DNA of 64,000 bases from Bryoerythrophyllum caledonicum (Eukaryota; Streptophyta; Bryopsida; Pottiales; Pottiaceae): assembly GCA_963971425.1 (NCBI GenBank), contig OZ020514.1, forward strand, positions 39,593,158 to 39,657,157, read 5' to 3'. Shown in pieces: positions 11,659 to 25,829 of the stretch (position 1 is its first letter; each line of letters opens with the position of its first letter). Position numbers and translations under genes: made by a program. Below the pieces are notes generated by a model. It was given only the letters and a program-made list of their open reading frames with translations. It searched no databases and was not told the DNA's origin.

Positions 11659-12187
11659 CTATCCTCGAGTTGAGGATAGATATTCTTTTTCATGACAAAC
11701 CACATTCTATTGTGTGTTCTGGTATCCTCGAGTCGAGAATAACTAAACATGTAAATGCTCGAAAGTCATGGATTCTTGAATTTTTTATCCTCGAGTCGAA
11801 GATAAATGTTTCCTAAGTCGTTGATTGTATTGTGATTTGGAAGCCGGTTATTCTCGACTCGAGGATAAACAAGGAATCATTTTTACAATTATGGTTTTAT
11901 ACATGATGCTTGGTATGGATGTGAAACGGGCAAATATATTTTTTGCATACAATTTCATTGGCTGCTTAACATCAAACATGATTTCAGGTCCTTAGTGCTT
12001 TTTACCATTGACTTTTAACCAGTTTATCCTCGGCTTGAGGATACGTCACTTCTTGTCATTGTTTTTTCTTATTTTTATTCTTGGGTCGATGATAAATTGG
12101 TTGAAATTCGAACAAATATTAGTGAATCAAATGTCGTTTACATGACTACTGAACCATGACAACAAGTTTATCCTCGGCTCGAGAATA
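11659..12187. repeat. Palindromic word array in 5' intron of gene X
   Basis: Copies of TATCCTCGAGTCGAGGATA (a perfect palindrome around one central base) and close variants start at about 11659, 11722, 11786, 11848, 12024, 12076 and 12168. The first four are spaced 62-64 bp apart. One more lies in the second intron at 10447-10466. The sequence between the words is not repeated. Confidence 0.85.
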
Positions 12188-12381
12188 AACGGTTCTCAGG
12201 TATGGCAGTTTTTGTTACGATCTACTGTCCATTGCACCAAAAGCAGCAGACAAACTAGCAAACAAACAAACAGTGGTTTCAGGCACTTCTCCACTCACGC
12301 ACATATACAATGTTATAAACACAAAATCAGATGCAGCTTAAAACACAGAATGTAGAATTGAAAAAGTTATCATTAACTTAC

Positions 12382-12560
12382 TTGGACTGTCTGCAAATAA
12401 AACAAACAGTAAGCTCTGAATCCGATTGAAGTCGCCGTGCACAATTGATGTGTGGGGAAGCTTAATTAATTTAGGGTTTCCTTCACAACAAAACCTCAGA
12501 AAACCCTTGCACACCGACAATCAAAACCATAGCAAAGACAGCCTAAACCTCCAAAACCTA
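12382..12560 (-). other. Candidate 5' non-coding exon of gene X
   Basis: On the minus strand a CTCCAAAACC-flanked leader ends in a strong donor (TCCAA|GTAAGT at 12382/12381), matching the donor context of gene Y exon 1 (GTCAA|GTAAG). An acceptor (CAG or TAG) sits directly before the ATG of gene X at 11613. The exon is open but does not join in frame, so it is more likely 5' untranslated. Confidence 0.4.
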
Positions 12561-12663
12561 AACAGTTGAAAATCTTTGCGAATCACTACCAAAACCCTCC
12601 CTTAAGTGAAACTTAATCCAGAAACTTTCAAGCCCTAAGCACTGACAATCACGAACTCGTGCG

Positions 12664-12965
12664 CACATAGACACACACCTAATGCTCACACACTCACCTA
12701 TACTCACATACACACACCTCAAGCACCTCACACAAACCCTCACACACACACACACCTCACCTTTCACACACAAACTCACACTCACACACACAAACTCACA
12801 CTCACACACACCTCATACACACTCGCACCCACTCGCACGCACTCGCACACACACGCTCTCACACACCGCACACACAAGCACACACACCTCACACACCTCT
12901 CACACACTCACACACGCGTAAATACACCGCACACACTGGCAGACACAACTCCCACACTCTCGCAC
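12664..12965. repeat. CA-rich microsatellite region
   Basis: Long run of ACAC-rich units (CACACACTCAC, CTCGCACACAC). It is followed at 13040-13065 by a short GAGAGA tract. The open frames across it are repeat artefacts. Confidence 0.9.
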
Positions 12966-15900
12966 ACACTACAATGACAGACCCTAACATGCACAGGGGT
13001 AGCGAGCAAAGAGAGAGGGAGAGAAAAGAGGATCCTTAAAAAGAGCGAGAGAGAGAGAGAGAGAGGTGTCACGCCCTTATTCACTCTTGAAAAAGTGAAG
13101 GGATTGGCGGCACTTGAACTTTTTTGCCTACTTTCGAGACCAAACCAAACCTAATTTTAAAGCAACGCGATGGATGAATGTCCAAATATTTTTAATTTAG
13201 AAACTATACCAAAACGACGCGTTGCTTCAATTTACTTTTCAGTTAATGAATGTTTGTGAATTGGAATGAATATGGGACGTTTTCATCCATCAATTTGATT
13301 GTACCTAGAATGATTTGAAAACTACCAACTTTGACATACTCTTGCATGATGAAAATGATTTCTAAATTAGTTTCTTTGGGTAGTTCATAAAAAAATTTAC
13401 TTGATATACAAATGTATTTAGAATTTTTTATTTTTTGAAATCAATGTTAATAATATTATTTTTTCATTACTATTGTATTCTAAATATCAAATTCAAATAA
13501 TTTTTAAATTGTAACTTTGTAAACATTTATTAGAGTCATTGTTCATCAAATTAGGACTCATTGAGTGGATCTATATAAAACTACATTTATATGTCTTTCT
13601 TTGTATCGATATGTGTTAATTTCATGTTGTAAATTGTCAGTTTGTAATCAGTTATGATTATAAAGACATTGCACTTGATTTTTCAAAGAGGTCCAGAAGT
13701 TGCATTTCAAATTTAAAGTTGCAATTGTCGAATAACAATTTCTTACAACTTATATGATGCAAACAAACTTAACCTGGATTCTATATGAAAATTATCACAT
13801 TCCATTAGTTTTTTTCTATTTTAGGCCTCTTTGAGATGAATATTCTATGTTTTAAAGTTTAAATGAATGGAAATTTAAAGAATTATAAATTTAGTTCAAA
13901 GACTTCAAGATAATTTTCATATAGTCTCTTCAAAAACTGTTATTTAACGCAAACTTGTTAAGATTTTACAGTGTCTCCATTGTTTGAGATTGATTAAGCA
14001 TTCAACATCTGTACTTTGATGACTCACTTACTTCAAGTAAGTTTTAATGTCAACTATCTCCTGGCTTATCTACCTTTGTAGAACCACTTAACCTGTTCAA
14101 AATACTTCAATATTACTTAACCCCAATAAAAGTTCCTAGTCAATTTTACACCAAAATCGCTTCTAAACTGTTGATTATAGTGCAATGAGTAAAGAAAGAA
14201 ACAAATACTTGTATTTCCAAATTTTACCATATGATTTAAGAAATCATTATCAAATACTCTACTTACAAAACTTCATTGACATTGACCGCATGGATTGAAA
14301 GATTTCTTCTCTGCATTCAGTCACCACTAGATCAACAAAGTTCTTTGACTTCACTTGTTGTTAAATACTTGCACTATTCAAGGGATTCTAAATGCATTAC
14401 CATCATGTTTAGCATGATTCTAGTTCCTTATTATGTGTGAATAATCTAAATGTCAATAGAAACTTCTATGAAGAATTTGGAGCTGCGCGGTGTCTATATT
14501 TTTTACTTTGAGTGGTACTAACTTTTGAACCACAAATCCAAGAAACATAATAAAAACACCTCCACAAACCTTTGACCAAGGAAAATAGAGTATAAAAGTT
14601 TAAGACATACATATACATTTTTAAAATCACAAGTATTTGCCCAAACTCAAGCAATCTCCTCCAAAGACATTTTGGTCTTTAGGGGTTAAGTATAGATTTT
14701 CTACAAGAGCTGGAACAAGCTACAGAGTTTAATTTCATCTAATATTTTATAAAAACATTTCATTATAGTTTTTATAAAAGTATTATCAAATATACATTTT
14801 TAAAAACATGGAATGATTTAACAACAATTGGTTGTTTTTAAAATCATGTTTATAACAATATGATATTTGGGATTATTGATATCATTTTATAGTTTTCTTT
14901 CTTGGTATAGAAAAGAGTAAAATGTAAGTTTGTGTTTGTAATAACTTTATGTGTTCTAAAAATTTGCATGTGATATTTTGCTTCTCTATAATTTCTCTTT
15001 GTCTTACATTTCATTTTTCCATTGATTGGTAATTTTATTTATCAAATTGTTTGGTGTTCTTTTATGCCATTCTTCTGAAGATATATTATAGAGGCTTGCT
15101 TTAGATTCTACAAAAATTTCAACCTTGAACGTTTAAAAAATATTTTAAGTTGAATTCAAGATTTTTTTTGTTTAAAAATAATTAAATATCATTTAAAATT
15201 TTCCTTGTTACCTAATTTAAGGTTCGACTTATTTTTAAAGATTGTGAACAAAATTGATCTTTTTTCCTGTTCTTCGTCAACTTTAAAGAACAAATATGTG
15301 TGTGATATAAGTCCAGTGGACATGGACTTAGCGGTGGATCAAATAAATATTTTATTCACGCCGGCCCTTCGAACAGGAGTTCTTCTACTTCTTGTATGTG
15401 ACATAAAACATTTATCAACTTACTTAAATATAATCAAAAGTTGATAATAAATTGAATTTTTATCAATGAAACAAAAAAAGCTTTAATGAATATACAATTT
15501 TATTTAAGACAAAATTAAATTTTCTTCAATTCTTATTTGAAAATAATACTTAAAAAGATTATATAGGTTAAAAGTTTTAATATTCTAAGAGTTATTTTCT
15601 TTAAATGGATTCTAATTTTATAAGGCTTATTTTATTTTTTAATAATTTTTTAGAAACTAATTTAGCAGATTTTTGTTAATTTTTATTACTTTTTTATATA
15701 TGAAACCAAATATGACTTTCAATTTTTCATTGCTTAGAAAATCCGATTTTGTCAAAACGAATCTCATTTTGTCTTAATTGGGTTGGTCGCATTTCTAAAT
15801 TGAAGTGACTCGAGAACCTAAAAAGGTCACCATAAAAGTTGTGACAAAGATACATTGTTTTCCTGCCCAAAAATGCAACCATTGGAAAAAATCTTTCAAG

Positions 15901-16561
15901 TTTCCCGCCCACCTCCGTTTTTTGTGCACCAAAGTTCATCACGACATTCTGACTTTCCCCTGGAAATACTCATTTCGATCTCTTCCCTCTCTGAAGCTCT
16001 TTGTGCCTCGTTGTCATCAACTGACTAGGGCAATCCCAAGCTACATAAACATATGTAAATGCAAAAATCAAATTTACCCATTATATATGCATTATGTACT
16101 ATATATACCTACTATTCACTTTAAATACCCATTATTTATTTCATATAAGTGTTGTTGTCTTTAGATAACTATCATTTATTTTATGTACTCAAGGTAGTAT
16201 ATTGTATAGTTTCAATATGTTGGAAATTATGGTTTTATTTTTTTATTTTTTAAACATAATATCATTTTAAAACTCAATAAGCCAAATTTGAATAAAACGG
16301 CACTATTAAGGATTCCTCCAAAGGGCAACATAAAGGATCCCTTCAAAGGGCACATATGAAGGATTCTTTCAAAGTTCACATTCAATTCAAAAGGCACATT
16401 TGATTCAAATGGCAATTCCAAAGGTCACGTGACCAGGAGCTGCGGACGGACAGATTGTCGCCTATTATATATATAGATAAATCATGAATTCATCAGCTCA
16501 ATCAGGGTTTGATGTCAAGTCAGACTTTGCCCAAAATGGATGGTATATCCTACCTGAGTGT
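12966..16561. other. AT-rich spacer between divergent gene X and DUF7869 copy A
   Basis: About 3.6 kb with no recognisable gene, RNA or transposon. A short imperfect repeat with AAGGATTC/AAAGGGCACAT units lies at 16310-16430. The spacer is flanked on both sides by the same palindromic word family (11.66-12.19 kb and 16.56-17.04 kb), so I treat it as internal to element I. Confidence 0.5.
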
Positions 16562-17042
16562 TAACCTCGAGTCGAGGATATCAAAAATATGATATACAAT
16601 GACTAAATCACTTAATTTATGATGGTTATTCTCGAGTCGAGGATAGGAGACTACGAGTTAAATGTCACCTAAGATGATGTTGAGTGTAGTTTGTGAGGTG
16701 GTGAATGCCTTTGTCATGCATGCACTTATGTGTTTCAGATTCGCAGATCTATCCTCGAGTCAAGGATAACACACTGAGGCTTCATGATGTCTGTATTATT
16801 ATCATAAAAACAGATTGGTTCCTTGCAATTTCATATTTTAGGAGATATTTTTACTAATCCGGAATTGATGAATAGATTTTTGAATGTTGATCTTCGTTTG
16901 AAGTGTTCTGAATATTTGATGTGTTCTCTCCGAGTTTGAATCATCTTTGTGATGTTATGAGTAACTAGGATTTTTAATGAATGTTATCTTAATTCAGTGA
17001 TATATCCTTCTATATCTGCAATTATCCTCGTGTCGAGGATAA
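16562..17042. repeat. Palindromic words upstream of DUF7869 copy A
   Basis: Four copies of the element I word: 16562-16580 (TAACCTCGAGTCGAGGATA), 16626-16645, 16749-16768 and 17022-17042 (TTATCCTCGTGTCGAGGATAA). They are the same word as in gene X's 5' intron, 4.4 kb away on the other side of the spacer. They end about 100 bp before the DUF7869 reading frame. Confidence 0.85.
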
Positions 17043-17142
17043 TCATGTCTTATTAGTATCAATGCCCTCTCGTTGGAGCTGTTTTTTACAAATATGCCGA
17101 TTAACTCGATAACTAACCCTCTGTCCTTTTCATTGTGATATC

Positions 17143-18627
17143 TTGACACTGAAAGAACGCTCAAATGATGGTGTAGTCCATGTTCCACCTACCTTACCTC
17201 CAGTTGTTGGTGCATGTGAGATTATTCCTCGTGCATCGTGGTTCTCAAAGCCCGTTATCCTTAAAAACTCATCTGGGGCTGATGTTGGAATTGGACTTTG
17301 CTACAGTGTTGATTCTGGATTTGTTCTTGAAACTAGTGATCGTCCACTTGGAGATGATCATGTTGCTATTCTAATTGCTGAATTCTTAGACGAGAATGAA
17401 ATTCCATTGAATTGGATATTTGCCCTCCGAGCATGGCCAACTCGACAGGTCTTTCTTTGTAATGTGAGTTTGTATGACTAAGAGCAAACTAGCATTTACA
17501 ATGCAGCTCTCAAAGTTTTTCGTCGCGGACCTATAGTAGGCGTTCGACAGTACAAAACCACTCGTCAGAGGGTAGAGGGTCCTTCCCCACCAAAGAAGGA
17601 AGTATTTCTTACTTCACAATCGATCAACTCTGTTGCGAGCACCGTCTGTTGTCCAAGAAATTGTACTCAACGATTTTCACGGTGTTCAATTTCTGTACTT
17701 CGCTCCCAAGTTTACCGTGACATTGGATGTGTTTTCTTTCAGAAACATGTTTGGCTTGATGTACATAGGCGGATCCACATGGATTTCAATGGCAACCATG
17801 TGGTGACGCTTGATGGAATTGATGTATGCCAAAATGCATGGTGTACTATCATGGGGGTTAGCCGAGCCACATTCTACCGGTACAAACGAGAGGCAAAGGA
17901 TGGGATGCGGGCAGGGGCACACGACAATACTGGTTCAAAGAAGCCTCGGACTCATACTCTACAGGCAATTGCTACTCTGCATGATATACTTGATGATGAT
18001 GTTGATCACAGTCCTAATAAGACTACTACACTTGGCACTAGGGAGAAGGTGCTCTCCAAATACCTTCTTGCCTCATTTCAATGGAGTGCAGTGTTGCCCA
18101 AAGTGAATGAGGTGAATGCGAGGTTTAGCCTTCAACCAATATCTTTGTCAGGTCTTAGTCGAATTTGGAGCTTCCAGTTTGAACAATACTCTACGAAAAA
18201 GCCTGGTGACAACTTTGCTCGCTGCGGTAGATGCGACCAACTCAAGCAAGTAAAGAAGGCCTGTACACGGGGGTCCTCCGCATACAAGATGTGGGAAGTC
18301 AAATTGCAGTTACATCAGGCTTCTCAACAGACTCATCGTATTTTATATTATGGGAACCAGATGAACTCGGAAGAAAAACCTAATGAGGTTGTGTGCATCA
18401 TCCATGATAAAATGGATCATAGCAAAACCGCATCTCATCATTTTTCTCACAAGAATAAAGCAACGGAGTCCTTCATGAAATTGCTTGTCGCTGTAACTGG
18501 AATGATTGCGCATGGAAATGGAGATGTTTGCTATGCCCATTATAGTCTTGACAACTTCCCCACTGACTTGAACCACACTATTGGATCCATTATGAAGTTA
18601 TTTCGGGACTTAGAGAGTCCACCGGTG
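17143..18627 (+). pseudogene. DUF7869-type transposase-like gene copy A, 5' part
   Basis: About 495 codons in one frame with only one stop (TAA at 17479). The gene is interrupted by a 15-kb insertion and resumes at 33604. The true start is unclear; copy C begins with an ATG next to an acceptor, so an upstream intron is likely. Visible features: CCPRNC near residue 180, GDNFARCGRCDQLK (C-x2-C pair) near residue 360 and VCIIHDKMDHSKTA near residue 418. The last is the first Asp block of the family; the later blocks D-N-x3-DNKN and GHTHEDID are in the 3' part. The D...D...HxxxD spacing suggests an RNase-H-like DDE nuclease. DUF7869 is recognised from memory of the family motifs; the transposase role is inference. 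Host gene of element I. Confidence 0.65.
18617..18627. repeat. Target-site duplication, left copy
   Basis: GTCCACCGGTG is repeated exactly at 33604-33614. Reading across after removal of the insert and one copy restores the open frame (ESPP then VYSSCEL). Length 9-11 bp is typical of Mutator-like elements. Confidence 0.9.
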
Positions 18628-18676
18628 AGCGACGCTATTTTGTGAGCCTAGAGCAGTGAGCGGTGAGCAGAGAGCA
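18628..18676 (+). repeat. Left terminal inverted repeat of the Mutator-like element
   Basis: It begins AGCGACGCTATTTTGTGAGC and continues with TAGAGCAGTGAGCGGTGAGC. It pairs with 33553-33603 in reverse complement. The inner ~30 bp match almost perfectly, apart from a 7-bp GTGAGCx duplication in the right arm; the outermost ~14 bp match poorly. Confidence 0.8.
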
Positions 18677-18927
18677 CAAAAAATATACTCATTTTAGGAA
18701 AAATGATTATTTTATTATAGTTTTATTATAAAATTTCCATTTCTATTTATATTTGGTAAATAAATAGCCCTATTACCGTGTAAAGTTTTACATAATAAAA
18801 AACAATATACGTCCATTAAAATAGGTATAGGGTCAAAAAACTTGAACTACATGAATCATGATACATAATCAGTAATAGATGAACATAATTGCCAGAAAAC
18901 AAAATAGGAATTTGTACAATCAAGACA

Positions 18928-21900
18928 TTACACCACTGAAGAGATAATACTTTGTAGTGGCCCTTTTAGTCTCACTACATTTTTACTGCACATTGAATAT
19001 TGATTGCAGTACAAGGATGCCGAACGGCATAAGAAACCTTTAGGAATAGGATGCCTAAGTAGACCACTCTCAAGAATATGCTTGATCTCGTTAAAGCTGA
19101 GACTTGGAGCATGTATAAACACATTAATTTCGGAGTTTAATCCACATATCACAATAAAAATGTAATACAAGTGCTTATAATTTGTCCACTGACCTCGCTT
19201 ACCTAGAGATTTCCTCATCATCTCTTGAAAAAATGGACATGAACAAGTGAGGAACTGTCCAACAGTGATAGAGTACTATTCAATTTTTGGAGGAGTTCCG
19301 GAATCAAATGTAACAACGCAGCCAAGAGCTGTATTAGGTATCATAGTCAACCGGTGAAGACGGCCTATGACCAATAGGGCTGATGCACAAACATTGGCTT
19401 GTTTCGATGATGGTGCTTTTGCATTCCTACGAATGTTTTTTCCAAATCTCCGCTTGGGATGATCATCAGGAAATTCCGGAGAAATATATCCGGACAAATC
19501 GACTGGAATTTGGTGACCTTCGAATAATCTCCGTGGCGATATTGCAGCACGTGGCTAAAGATGAAATCCTGCATTTTCCAAAGCAAGAATTTGAGAGATA
19601 GTTAGATTAGTGCCCATCTTCACTGGCCAAGTCTCTGGCACAGCTGGTCTTGACACCACCCACTTGCGCTTTGTACCCTTCACGCATCTTTCAATATCAT
19701 CGTTGCAGAAGAAGAACTGCATACGCTCCATCCGGTTCCTCTAGTAATTGTCCAGTATTCCAGTGTATGTTGGAGCCGCCGTGTTCTTACCATCTTGGAC
19801 AATCTTCGCAACACACTTTTTCTTCGTAATTGCCTGTTGCGCAAAACATGCTTTCGCTGAGGTCTTAGGTAATCTTGCAATGTGCCACTCAGTCACATCG
19901 CATGCAGTTTCTTGGACAGAAGTCACATGCACTTTTGAAGGTGCAACAATAGTTGTCTCCACATCTTCACGTGCATTTTGTTGATCTTCATCTGTCTCTT
20001 CTTGAACTCTAGCTCTTGGTGATGCATCCTCTCGGGAAGTTGATGATCCGCGCCTAGTTTGAACACGAGGCCGAGAGAAGTTGACCTTGTCGGGTTTGTG
20101 GGAGTCGCCGTCGCAACCGGGAGGAAGATCTAACTTCCGTTTCAAAGAACCAAATACCTCCTCACCTTCAAGATGTGGTTCCCGAGTACAAATATAGGAA
20201 GCTCCAGGTAGTTTGGCCATTGCAGCATGGAGTGCTTTAGGATTACCTGATTGTTGAGTTGTACGCTGAGCCACTCGTAAAAGGAGTTCCTCCTTGTTAG
20301 GACCCGTGCCTGGTCGATCACCATTCAAATATTGGAAGTAGGCAACCACTTGCATGAAGGCTCGAACATAATCATCCATAGTTGCAACATAGAGATCATT
20401 GCCACGATTCCCAGACTATTGTAACCACTTGTTATGTACGGTCTCCGCAAGATTGCAAGAAGGCATTTCAGCCAACTCAGGTTCGGAGAGAGGCTGTAAA
20501 AAATCACGCATTATACAAAATATTAGAGTAAAACAAAAGAATGGATTAAGAACCATCGATTAAAATTTGACAAGTTCAACATTGACGTGGATATCATAAA
20601 AAGAATGGGTCAAAATATACCAATTGCATGAACCCGCCCCATTGGCGGTAGCGAAAATGCCAAAAGGCTAACCAAAGATCTAGATGGACGATCTCCTCAT
20701 TTGTTGTTGCTCCAGAAGACAACCACCAAGATCGGATGGCATGGTATCTAGCCTCCGCCTCGTCAATGGTTTTTGCATCCTTGTATTGCTTGCACATCTG
20801 GCGATGTTGTGCTTGGAGATCCGACCGAATACTTGCTTTTGTGTGTTTCTCCAAAGATTGGATCCAATGGAAGAGACATGTCCTCTCTTGATTCTCCATA
20901 GGCACCGATGCATCTCCAGTACCGTAGATGATGCAAATAGCATTCCAATTTGCTTGTGCACTATCCGCCATAAAGCCTTTAAATTTTGGATTTAGAATGC
21001 CATGCCTAGCCATGATGATGTTGAGATTCTTCCAAAATAGTATTTGGGCAGTAGCATCTTCTGACTGCATATCACAGACGGCAATAGTCATGACTCAACA
21101 GTATTGAGCGTCATAAACATGGCAAGCCATGGTAGTCCATCCTTTGACACGCTTGACGTGGTCATACATGATCCATGCGTTCTCCAAGTCCCCTCCAGAC
21201 TGCATCCGCTTGACAAGATCTACTCCACTCCCGGGGCCAACTTCAGACATTTTGAAAACGAAGACTTTATCAGAGTCCGATCCTTGGCCAGGAGATTGGT
21301 TTTCTTAAACAAACGCCCACTTGCTAGATCCGCGAAGCTTAGTAATACTATCCATAACTCCAAATCGACGCAAGTACCGAAAGGTGGTGACCTTTTTGCG
21401 AATGCTTGGCAAAGTCATGTGCTTGCAAGTATTAAGCACTGGTATAAGTTCCTTGAATATGAGAGTAGTTTGAGGTGCATCGTCAGAGTGAAGCAATAAC
21501 TCTCCGACTAAATCCTTGCTTGCCTCCATTATAATGGCAGAATTGGTGGCTGAAAGTGTCCTCTCTACTTGCTCTCCTAGAATACAATCTGCCCTATCTA
21601 CAAATTCCCTATCAACTCCAATCTTTAGGGGATGTGCATGTGAACCAAGGTGGATACAAGCACGAGTCATATGATCTTTAGTAAGAACATAATTGATTTT
21701 TGTAGGACAGATGGCTAAGCAAGAGGGAGGAACTTTACACACCTTACAAACAACGGACGAACCTTTGGGATGCTCAGATCCTACGTCAAAGGTGATAGAG
21801 TTGAACCCATCCCATTCAACTTCATTTGCCGCTGAGGTTCGGTGAACTCGTGTCACATAATCACAGTTGACATTAAAACATTTGAGATGCCCCAAACAGG

Positions 21901-22714
21901 ATGATGATCTGAATGTCAGCCCCATGTCGTTCTTAATATTGGATGTGATGGTTCGTGTCCACTCATGTCCGTCGTGTCGTTTGTCCATCCCAAGGAGGAG
22001 TCGAGCTTGAGAGTGCGTTGTTGAGGCGCCAATAGGGGGAAGTTCAAACACAACGTCTCCATCAAATGTGGGTGGCAAGAATTCGACCTTCTCTACTCTG
22101 ATACGGTTGTAATCAATCTTGGTAACTACAGACTTCGACCCTTTCCTAGCTGATAACGTTTTAAGACAATCAACGACACTCAACGAATTTGAGGCGCGTT
22201 GAGGAAGTGGAGGTTTGCCAATAGAACCCCGAAATGATTGAGAGGGTTGAGAGAGTGGAGAAGAGACAAGTTGGTCAACAAGACGAGGATGAGGAGGTAC
22301 AGGAGCTGGAGAGTCATCATCGGAGTCATCACGAAGAAGATGGATAGGTTCAAGCCCAGGCTCTATCTTTACTGACCGGACAGGAGGTGTGTTGTGCGTG
22401 GAAGTAGATGACTGCCTAGGCGTGAGAAATTCAGTAGACCCATTAAGGAGAGAGTCAGAGAGACCATATAGTCTAAACCTCCCTGGCGTAAGGCGCCTGA
22501 ACTTTACACCACCATTCATATAGGAGAGTTGACCGATAGTATGTGTGAGCTCACCGGAGGCATTGTCAAAAATCTCTTGATCGATGTGAATGGTCTCCTC
22601 CTGGAACTGAAACCTAAGACTCAATTGAGAAGCTGTAACAATACAAAACCCTTCATCGCCAATAGGAAATGAGACAGGGATTCCGTGCCCATTCGCATGA
22701 ATGAAGGCCATCAT
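18928..22714 (-). pseudogene. Mutator-like (MULE/SWIM) transposase
   Basis: Exons 22714-20621 and 20493-18928, joined by a 127-bp intron (donor GTATAT, acceptor TTACAG) in frame, about 1220 codons. The first in-frame ATG pair is MMAFIHANG. Order of features: a Ser/Pro-rich N-terminal region, a Cys motif CLGHLKCFNVNCDY (residue ~265), and a catalytic region with VMTIAVCDMQSEDATAQ followed by KGFMADSAQANWNA (second acidic residue). CLFHWIQSLEKHT and LAFWHFRYRQWGG come next. The C-terminal SWIM-like element is CSCPFF then YKHLYYIF, with the third ligand Cys changed to Tyr. Five in-frame stops (TAA, TGA, TAG, TAG, TAG) but no frameshift, so decay is by point mutation. From memory, similar proteins with an ADSAQANWNA block occur in bryophytes and lycophytes. 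It should catalyse cut-and-paste of the surrounding element if intact. Confidence 0.8.
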
Positions 22715-23796
22715 CAGAAGGAGAATTGTGCAATCTAGTACTTGACAAAGAAGAGGCAAATTATGGTGCTTGAAAACCAATTGGAGTCATTATAAACGCC
22801 ATGAATGCCAAGCAGGGTACATTCAAGTCAACGCTGTAAAAGGTTGAGTAAATTGAACATAATTAATCATTGTAATAAAAATGCATTTAACAAAAGCAAA
22901 CATCGGTGCAAATAAATATATATAGCATATAGAAGACGGCGGAATTCAAGAATAACAAAAAAAATTGTATATTATTGAAGGAGACAACAGAATGCCAAGA
23001 TAAGTAAAATGTTGTTGATTTTTAGATCAAAGAATAAAGAGATCTTTAGCATAGGATAAATATTGCCCCTATTGGGCAGTCGATAACGCATTACATTGTA
23101 ATACTCGGACAGTGCTCAGCGAAGTAGTTTTTGAAATATACATGAATCACTGGCTCAAGCATTTAATAGACTAGAATCACAACTATACGATCCAATAACA
23201 TTAGAAAAGAACCAGACAAGCAAAAAGTGGCATGACAATGCATGTAATTAAGTAATGACTAAAGGTCACCAAAATAATGGAGATGGTAGGTGATATGATA
23301 ATATTTGAACTATCGAATTATAGTTGTTCTAAAAGTCGAGGAATGGCAATCCTCTCTGTTATATAAAATTCTGTAAATAAGTCGTCCACCTACAAGTAAG
23401 GTGGGCGATCAATAATAATAGAATGTGAGGGTGAATGTAAGATGTTTTGTATTTGAAATAGAGCCAAGGAAGGAGGGGCAAAGATGAAGCAAATGAGGGA
23501 TTTAGGCACATTACACATGGATACTTGACTGCGGATTTAGCCACAAAGCATGAGGGCTTGACACCACATTTCATCTCATGTCGGCACAATTCATGTGAGT
23601 AGATGCGGCGTGATTAACTTACCTCAATGTAAATTTTTGGACTTCTATCTTACCCTCTCGATTATTTGGATTCAAGATAGGTATCCCCAGATTTGTGCTT
23701 GACAAACACTCAGCATAGCCATCCTTTCTTCCTTCAACTTGTAGGAATACTCAAAGGTGAGAGTTTTGATGTCATTTGAGAGTTGCAGATCCAGAT
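22715..23796. promoter_or_regulatory. Divergent intergenic region of the Mutator-like element
   Basis: About 1.1 kb between the divergently oriented transposase and the ParB/methyltransferase-like gene, so it must hold both promoters. I see no clear TATA arrangement, no palindromic word and no repeat that I can defend. Confidence 0.35.
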
Positions 23797-25829
23797 GCCA
23801 GAGGAGAGAGATGAATTGTTAAGTTTGGCAACTGCACAGAAGAAGAAACGTAGGAGGCGTGGTTTGTGCTTCTCTAGTACGAAGCAACTAAAGAGGTATA
23901 GGATGAGCAAGAGAGTTGCTCCGAGGGTAGACTGTGATGTAGGGGACACTGCACGCGTGCTATCATTTGACACTGAGAATTGCAGAACCAAGGGCAGTTT
24001 ATGAACTGTTATCGAAGTGCAAGGAAGCCTGCCATCAGACCTTGTGGGGAGTGGTGGTGTTCGGAGCGGTAATCCTGGAAGTGGTGACTCGGAGGGGCGG
24101 AGGCAAGGGATGAAACGAGGAGGTGAGGTGGAGGCAAACGAGATGGAAGGAGAGCAGCCACTATTAGAGTTAGGTACAAGTGAAGCGCCTTCAAGTCAAT
24201 CTGAGGAGCATGATGGATTATTGAACAGTCAAAGCAGTGAGTTTGATGCCTCCAATGAAGAACCAAAGAAGAGAAAAGTAAGATCTGACTTGCTTTGCTT
24301 GAAATTTTTTGGACTTTTCATGTGTCTTTAAGAAAGTGAGTTTAAGATGCATGCTAAGTCTTCTCAAGTCAAATATTAATGATTAGGAATGCTCATGGAA
24401 TGGTGGCAAGGAATTGGAAGATATTGAGCTCGGTAGGCTTCGGGGCCGAAGCTTCATTTGGGCAACCGTTGGGCCTTGTCTAAACATATTCTTCGTATGC
24501 AAATTGACCAATTTACTCTTGGAGTACATAGTGGTTGGACCAAAAAGTATTTTTGAAAGTCAAAAGTTTCTATCATCATGAAAGTATTTGATTGTAAATT
24601 ACTTCCACTATCATTCATCCAACTCATCTCAACCAGACTGGTCAAATATTTACCAACTTTGGCATTCTGTTGGATGTAAAACTTCATTTAGTATATATTA
24701 GTATTAGAGAACAAATAAGAGTATAATACCCTCAACATGTGGGTCACATTTTGATCAGGTTTTGATGCCAATATCAACAACTTCAAATACGTTTGGTCCT
24801 TTAGAAGGTAGAATAGTAACTGAGCTTCAGTGATTAGATTTCATACCATTATTATTGACACAGTTTGTCAAATATGGAACCCATTAATTATATTAATTTT
24901 AATGTTATAGTTAAGAATAATAAATTCAAAAGAGAGGGACAAACTATTTGTTAGAAATTGAATGGTATTCAGCCCATGGGGCTAAATTATCATAATGAAG
25001 AATAAAAATTGATAAAAAATCAAGTCATAATCATTCAATTAAGTCTGTTCAATATATCACAATTTCGATGAGAGACTTCAACTGTAATGTGTACTTTTCC
25101 ACTAATACATGTCTTCAAGTGTACATTTTCAGTGTACATTTCCAGTGTACAATGAGAGACTTCAAGTGTACATTTCCACTAATACATGTCTCTCATGTGT
25201 TGAATTAAGTAATTTGTAGATTTGAAGTCTAAAATGTCTTTGTTGTCCAGAATTCTTTGCAACGATGTTCCTGTGTAGTATAGATGATGATTATTCTGTG
25301 CACGATGTTCCTGTGCAAGTACCTTCACCTGTTTTAGATCTGAAGGTCTTGCTTTGGAATTGTATTCGTTACAGATCCCAAGTCTGACGGAGTGCCGGCA
25401 GAAACGGATTCGCCGGTTCAGTCTTGGTGAGAAGTTTGCAGGATTCGTCACAGAGAAGTTTGCTGGATTTGTTGCTGGATTCGTCGTGTATGTGGTGATC
25501 ATCGTGTGTGTGTGCTAGATTCGTCGTAGTTGAAACTTGTGTTTGTTTGCATACTCTGGTTGTGTCCTGGTGCGAACGCTAGATCGATTATGGGTCTCGT
25601 TAGGTCTCGAAGTGCGTCGTTAGGTCTCGAAGTGGCAGGTTCCAATAGCTTAAATTAATTAGCATATTTGTGAGCTGGTCGGAGGATGATTGATCTTCGA
25701 GTGGAGGAGGCTTCGGTGCCGAAGCCTTCTCGATGCGCAGAACACAATATCTCCGCCAACATCTTGGCGACAGGACCTCGACCTCCCAGCGCCGAATTTC
25801 AGGCACCATGGGATAGTTTTCATCGGGAC

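Noticed and set aside
12558..12921. His/Thr-rich and Val/Cys-rich frames
   Set aside because: CA microsatellite read in different frames.
14466..16164. Short isolated open frames in the AT-rich spacer
   Set aside because: No motif, no splice support and no second copy; expected by chance.
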